Assembly (NCBI GenBank): GCA_963695195.1
Contig: CAVOGE010000007.1
Span: 372,001 to 436,000 of the forward strand
Origin: CF-167 sp963695195
GTDB taxonomy: Bacteria > Chloroflexota > Limnocylindria > QHBO01
Direction of reading: 5' to 3'
Length of the DNA stretch: 64,000 nt
Shown here: positions 61,198-64,000 of the stretch, in pieces
How positions within the stretch are numbered: the stretch's first letter is position 1
Layout of the letters: each line of letters starts with the position of its first letter
Notes under the pieces: generated by a model
What the model was told of the DNA's origin: nothing
The model's database searches: none
What the model saw: only the letters and a program-made list of their open reading frames with translations
Made by a program: the position numbers and the translations under genes

Positions 61198-62594
61198 CCG
61201 CCGACCGCAAACGATTGGGTGACGGTGAGCGCCAGGATGCCGAGCCACCCGGCGACAAACCAGCCGCGCGGTATGCGTCGCGCTCGCCGGGCCGCAGCGA
61301 CCAGGGGGAGCAGGAGGAGAGCACCGAACGCGGTCACGCCCAACGCCCCGGCTTTCAGCGCCACCGTCAGGTAGGCGTTATCCACCCCTGGCTGCTTGCC
61401 GATGGTGTGCGCTCTCGACTCGTTGTAGGCGAATCGAACGTCGACCAGCTGGCCGAAGCCATTGCCAAGCAACGGCGCGTCGGCGATCACCCGCATCGCG
61501 TTGAGGTAGGTCGCGAATCGTCCACCCGAAGCCACCGAGCCGATGATCACCGTGATGTCCGACTGTTCATCGCCAAAGGTGATCCGATCGAACGGATCCT
61601 CCGGCGTGGAGGAGGACGAGCTTCCGACAACGGTCCAGGTGCGCGGCGTCCCGAGCCTGCTCACGCCGATGCCGCCAACAAACCCGACGAGCAGCGCCAG
61701 GGCCACCGCCGCGGAGGTGCGCCATGGGGGCATGCTCCAGCTTCCGCGGCGCCGACCGTCGAGGAGGTGCGCGGCACCGACGAGCAGCACGACCGTGATG
61801 GTCACCAGCAGCGAGGTCCGGGTGAGGGTCAGCACCTGGGCCGAGAAGAGGAGCGCAAGCCAACCGACACGCCAGCTGACAGGGTGCCGGAGCAGCCCCC
61901 AGGTCGCGTAACCGACGGCAGGCACGAGGAAGATGCTGTTGCCGAACTGCATGCGCAGGGTGCCGCGGTCGTACGTCAGCGCGGAGAACTTCAGCCCGCC
62001 CTCGATAACCGGCCCGACAGCGGTCGCCACGACGACGATTGCCAGCGCCGTCGCCCCCAACAGCAGGCCGCGCACCAATGCAGCACGGCTCGTCCCGCTC
62101 AATACGGCCAGCGGAGCGGCGGCGTAGAACGCCCACCAGCGGGCGTCGCGCAGCACGTCTCGCATCGCGAAATCGCCGAGTGTTCCACCTGCCAGCGCAG
62201 CGGCACCCACGAGCAGGAGCACGCCGCTGGCAACGACGAACGCAGTGGCGCCGGGGAGCGCAAGGCGATCGCGGATTCGGGCCCGGTCACGTACGACCCC
62301 AACCGTCGCGCCGGCCAGGGCGAGCCCGATCGCGAGGTCCGGAGGCCGAATCGGAAAGCCGGCCACCAGCCAGGGCGTCACGTCGGCTCCCCGTCCGTAG
62401 GGCAGCGCGATCGCGACAAGCAGGCCAGCAGGCAACCAGCCAAGGCGCCGATCTGCTGCAAGGCCCACGGTGGCCACGCCTGCCAATCCGACCGCTGGCC
62501 ACCAGGCTGGCAGGCCCACCACACTTGCGGCAGCCAGGAAGAGAGCAACCCAACCGATCAGGGGCAAACGGGCACGGACAAGTGCGCTGCTCAT
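61107..62594 (-). CDS. O-antigen ligase-like polymer ligase
   Basis: 495-residue protein of about 12 helices with a large outer loop between helices (about 330-410), as in WaaL/O-antigen ligases. Conserved outer-loop features include LLGNGFGQLVDVRF and KQPGVDNAYLTVALKAG with an His/Asp-rich neighbourhood. Transfers or joins undecaprenyl-linked glycan chains outside the membrane. ATG 62594. Convergent with the GT4 gene, with 91 bp shared. Co-oriented with the acyltransferase upstream (7-bp gap). Confidence 0.82.
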   Translation of the reverse strand: MSSALVRARLPLIGWVALFLAAASVVGLPAWWPAVGLAGVATVGLAADRRLGWLPAGLLVAIALPYGRGADVTPWLVAGFPIRPPDLAIGLALAGATVGVVRDRARIRDRLALPGATAFVVASGVLLLVGAAALAGGTLGDFAMRDVLRDARWWAFYAAAPLAVLSGTSRAALVRGLLLGATALAIVVVATAVGPVIEGGLKFSALTYDRGTLRMQFGNSIFLVPAVGYATWGLLRHPVSWRVGWLALLFSAQVLTLTRTSLLVTITVVLLVGAAHLLDGRRRGSWSMPPWRTSAAVALALLVGFVGGIGVSRLGTPRTWTVVGSSSSSTPEDPFDRITFGDEQSDITVIIGSVASGGRFATYLNAMRVIADAPLLGNGFGQLVDVRFAYNESRAHTIGKQPGVDNAYLTVALKAGALGVTAFGALLLLPLVAAARRARRIPRGWFVAGWLGILALTVTQSFAVGGYGPFGVALLAALPFIGYTRTSRSAAISQR

Positions 62595-62601
62595 CTCCGA
62601 C

Positions 62602-63759
62602 TCACGAGCCGAACTGCGGCGGGCTTGGCTCCCAGTCGTGATACGTGCCATCTGAGCCCCTCGAGTAGAACCGGATTCCATAGCGTCGGAGCTCGTTCGC
62701 GAGACGCGCTGAGAGGTCGTCGGCGACTCCAGCGACACGGCGACGAGCCGGATCGAAGATCGTCCAGCCGTCGGCCACCGGCGCGCCCACGGCCTCCATG
62801 ATCGCCAAGACGCGGCGCCCACCCGGATCGGTTTCCACGGCGGCCTCCGCCGAAGACCCTGCCGCCAGGTAGACGGCACCGGATGTTGCGAGCGACACCA
62901 GCCCCTCACGACTCACCGGCACGGCATCGACGCCGAGGACCTGGGCGTACGCGGACAGGAACGACTCGAAGAACGTCGCTCGGGCCTCGTCAGAGATCGG
63001 CCGTGGATAGGCGTTCTCGCGGATGACCCGGGCCGGAGAACCGGCGGCCAGGGCGCCATCGGGGATATCGGAAGTGACCAGCGAGTTGACTCCGATGACG
63101 CAGTTGCGCCCGATGCGCACGCCCGGGTTGATGGTTGCCCCTGGCACCCAGCTGAAGTCGCCGATCTCGACACCGGCAAAGGCAGCCGGGAAGCCCTGGA
63201 GCCGCGAGGGGTAGGCGCCATGGGTGTAGATCGCGGTTCGCGTCCCCAGGCCGACCTCGTGCCCGATCACCACCGGACGTGCGGTGTTGATCAGGGCATG
63301 GGTACCGATGTGCAGGAAGTGGCCCGCGTCAAGGCGCGAGGCGTTTTCGAATGCGGATCCGCCGCCGATCTTGGCCTGCGGCAACATCCACAGCTCCTGG
63401 CCGATGTGCACCTGCCGGCCCGAGATCTCGCCGCCCTCGCCGACCGTGCCAGAGGCGCCGATTCGCAGCTCGTCGAGCACGCGCATGGTCGTGTACCGCA
63501 TCACCCGGACATCGGTGCCGATGCTGATCCCGCCGCCCTCGATCCGTACCGACCGGCCGATCAGCGCTCGGTCCCCAATCGTCAGCCGGCTCGCACTGAT
63601 CCTGACCCCGGGCATGGTCCGGAAGTCGTCGGCATCGGAGAATCCGATCCGCGCGCCGGAGCCGATCTCGATCTCGTCGGCCTCGATGACCACGTCGTCC
63701 CCGAAAACCACATCGGCAGCGATGCTCACCCGGGTTGCACGAATGGTCGGCTCAGCCAT
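62602..63759 (-). CDS. Hexapeptide-repeat (left-handed beta-helix) acyltransferase-like protein
   Basis: 385 residues. A long left-handed beta-helix of hexapeptide repeats (I-G-x-x-x-x units at about 10-240) is interrupted by loops, with the CoA-type segment VIGVNSLVTSDIPDGALAAGSPARV near 220-245. The C-terminal 135 residues are a separate alpha/beta part. Likely O- or N-acetylates a sugar of the cluster. The conserved His of acetyltransferases may be H180 (YTHGAYPS), not certain. Confidence 0.85.
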   Translation of the reverse strand: MAEPTIRATRVSIAADVVFGDDVVIEADEIEIGSGARIGFSDADDFRTMPGVRISASRLTIGDRALIGRSVRIEGGGISIGTDVRVMRYTTMRVLDELRIGASGTVGEGGEISGRQVHIGQELWMLPQAKIGGGSAFENASRLDAGHFLHIGTHALINTARPVVIGHEVGLGTRTAIYTHGAYPSRLQGFPAAFAGVEIGDFSWVPGATINPGVRIGRNCVIGVNSLVTSDIPDGALAAGSPARVIRENAYPRPISDEARATFFESFLSAYAQVLGVDAVPVSREGLVSLATSGAVYLAAGSSAEAAVETDPGGRRVLAIMEAVGAPVADGWTIFDPARRRVAGVADDLSARLANELRRYGIRFYSRGSDGTYHDWEPSPPQFGS

Positions 63760-63779
63760 GGGTCTTCTCCGCGAGCTGG

Positions 63780-63992
63780 CTACATGACAACGGTCCGGAT
63801 CACCTCGAAGGCTTCAGCCGCCGGCTGGTCGATCTGCAGGCCGCGAACGGCGGCGAGCGAGGCGATGAAGTCAGGCTGCAGGTACGGGCGAAATGCCTGC
63901 GATCGATAGGCAGCCGCGTGACGGATCTTCACTTCCATGTGTCGCTCCTCGAGGCGGATGAAGCAGGCGTGCTGGAACGAGATGGTGTTCAT
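63780..63992 (-). CDS. C-terminal part of a gene entering from the right edge
   Basis: About 70 residues are visible before the stop at 63780. No stop is seen upstream to 64000, so this is probably the end of a longer protein and the ATG at 63992 need not be its start. It contains RHMEVKIRHAAAYRSQAF and ends in FEVIRTVVM. Twenty bp before the acyltransferase gene, same strand. Family not recognised. Confidence 0.55.
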   Translation of the reverse strand: MNTISFQHACFIRLEERHMEVKIRHAAAYRSQAFRPYLQPDFIASLAAVRGLQIDQPAAEAFEVIRTVVM

Positions 63993-64000
63993 CGGCAGTT

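Noticed and set aside
61379..61390. TTATCCACC inside the O-antigen ligase gene
   Set aside because: Coding sequence and one mismatch; no sign of a functional DnaA site.

Overview
This window reads as a contiguous piece of a high-GC bacterial chromosome, most likely a Chloroflexota (Limnocylindria-like) genome, with a high-GC actinobacterial relative as the less likely alternative. The grounds are a heme A synthase fused to heme O synthase, caa3-type oxidase genes with CtaG, SLH-like modules carrying a GCGxGxYCP cysteine pair, non-mevalonate IspG, F420/flavin-type small oxidoreductases, many GTG/TTG starts, and many promoters whose -10 box sits 6-7 nt before the start codon (leaderless mRNAs). 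Taxonomy is inferred from gene content only. No rRNA, CRISPR array, transposase or phage gene was seen. One tRNA (Pro, CGG) is present.

Layout. 1-1.15 kb: ccdA/tlpA thiol-redox pair, cut by the left edge. 1.2-2.5 kb: ispG. 3.1-11 kb: aerobic terminal oxidase locus (ctaC with a fused blue-copper domain, ctaD, ctaE, two small membrane proteins, ctaG, a fused ctaA-ctaB). 11-15.9 kb: rhomboid protease, UbiA prenyltransferase, 14-TM MFS exporter and a frameshifted tryptophanase. 15.9-19.3 kb: frameshifted adenylate cyclase, a short beta-propeller lectin-like protein, a membrane protein. 19.4-22.3 kb: flavin-barrel/UbiA fusion, PPOX protein, CorA. 22.3-25.5 kb: a probable nickel circuit (arginase-family hydrolase, Fur-family regulator, NiCoT permease with a palindromic operator between them) and two small membrane proteins. 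25.5-28.6 kb: ArsR-SRPBCC protein and small secreted or zinc-finger proteins. 28.6-31 kb: DUF2520-panC-panB operon, in which panC and panB are broken. 31-40.3 kb: small membrane proteins, frameshifted P1 peptidase, GNAT, UspA, triple-PAS adenylate cyclase, Ddn-like reductase, ICL/PEPM protein, a DHFR/RibD-like protein with a relic copy in front of it, tRNA-Pro. 40.4-47.9 kb: PIG-V mannosyltransferase, cupredoxin, FAD monooxygenase, MBL protein, RHH protein, serA. 47.9-64 kb: the cell-surface region, with four secreted SLH-like proteins next to a polysaccharide cluster (WecB, flippase, CsaB-like pyruvyltransferase, two GT4 enzymes, O-antigen ligase, hexapeptide acyltransferase).

How the parts fit. 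The first 11 kb builds a heme-copper oxidase and its cofactors, in an aerobe that probably uses copper proteins as electron donors. The last 16 kb pairs ManNAc-forming WecB and a pyruvyltransferase with SLH-like proteins, matching the known logic in which SLH domains bind pyruvylated ManNAc polymers. Reading-frame breaks are not spread evenly: they fall at 15.3-16.8 kb, 25.7 kb and 29.6-32.8 kb, while the last 30 kb shows none. This could be local decay or local assembly error, and the sequence alone cannot decide. Coordinates of starts follow leaderless promoters or Shine-Dalgarno sites where these are visible.
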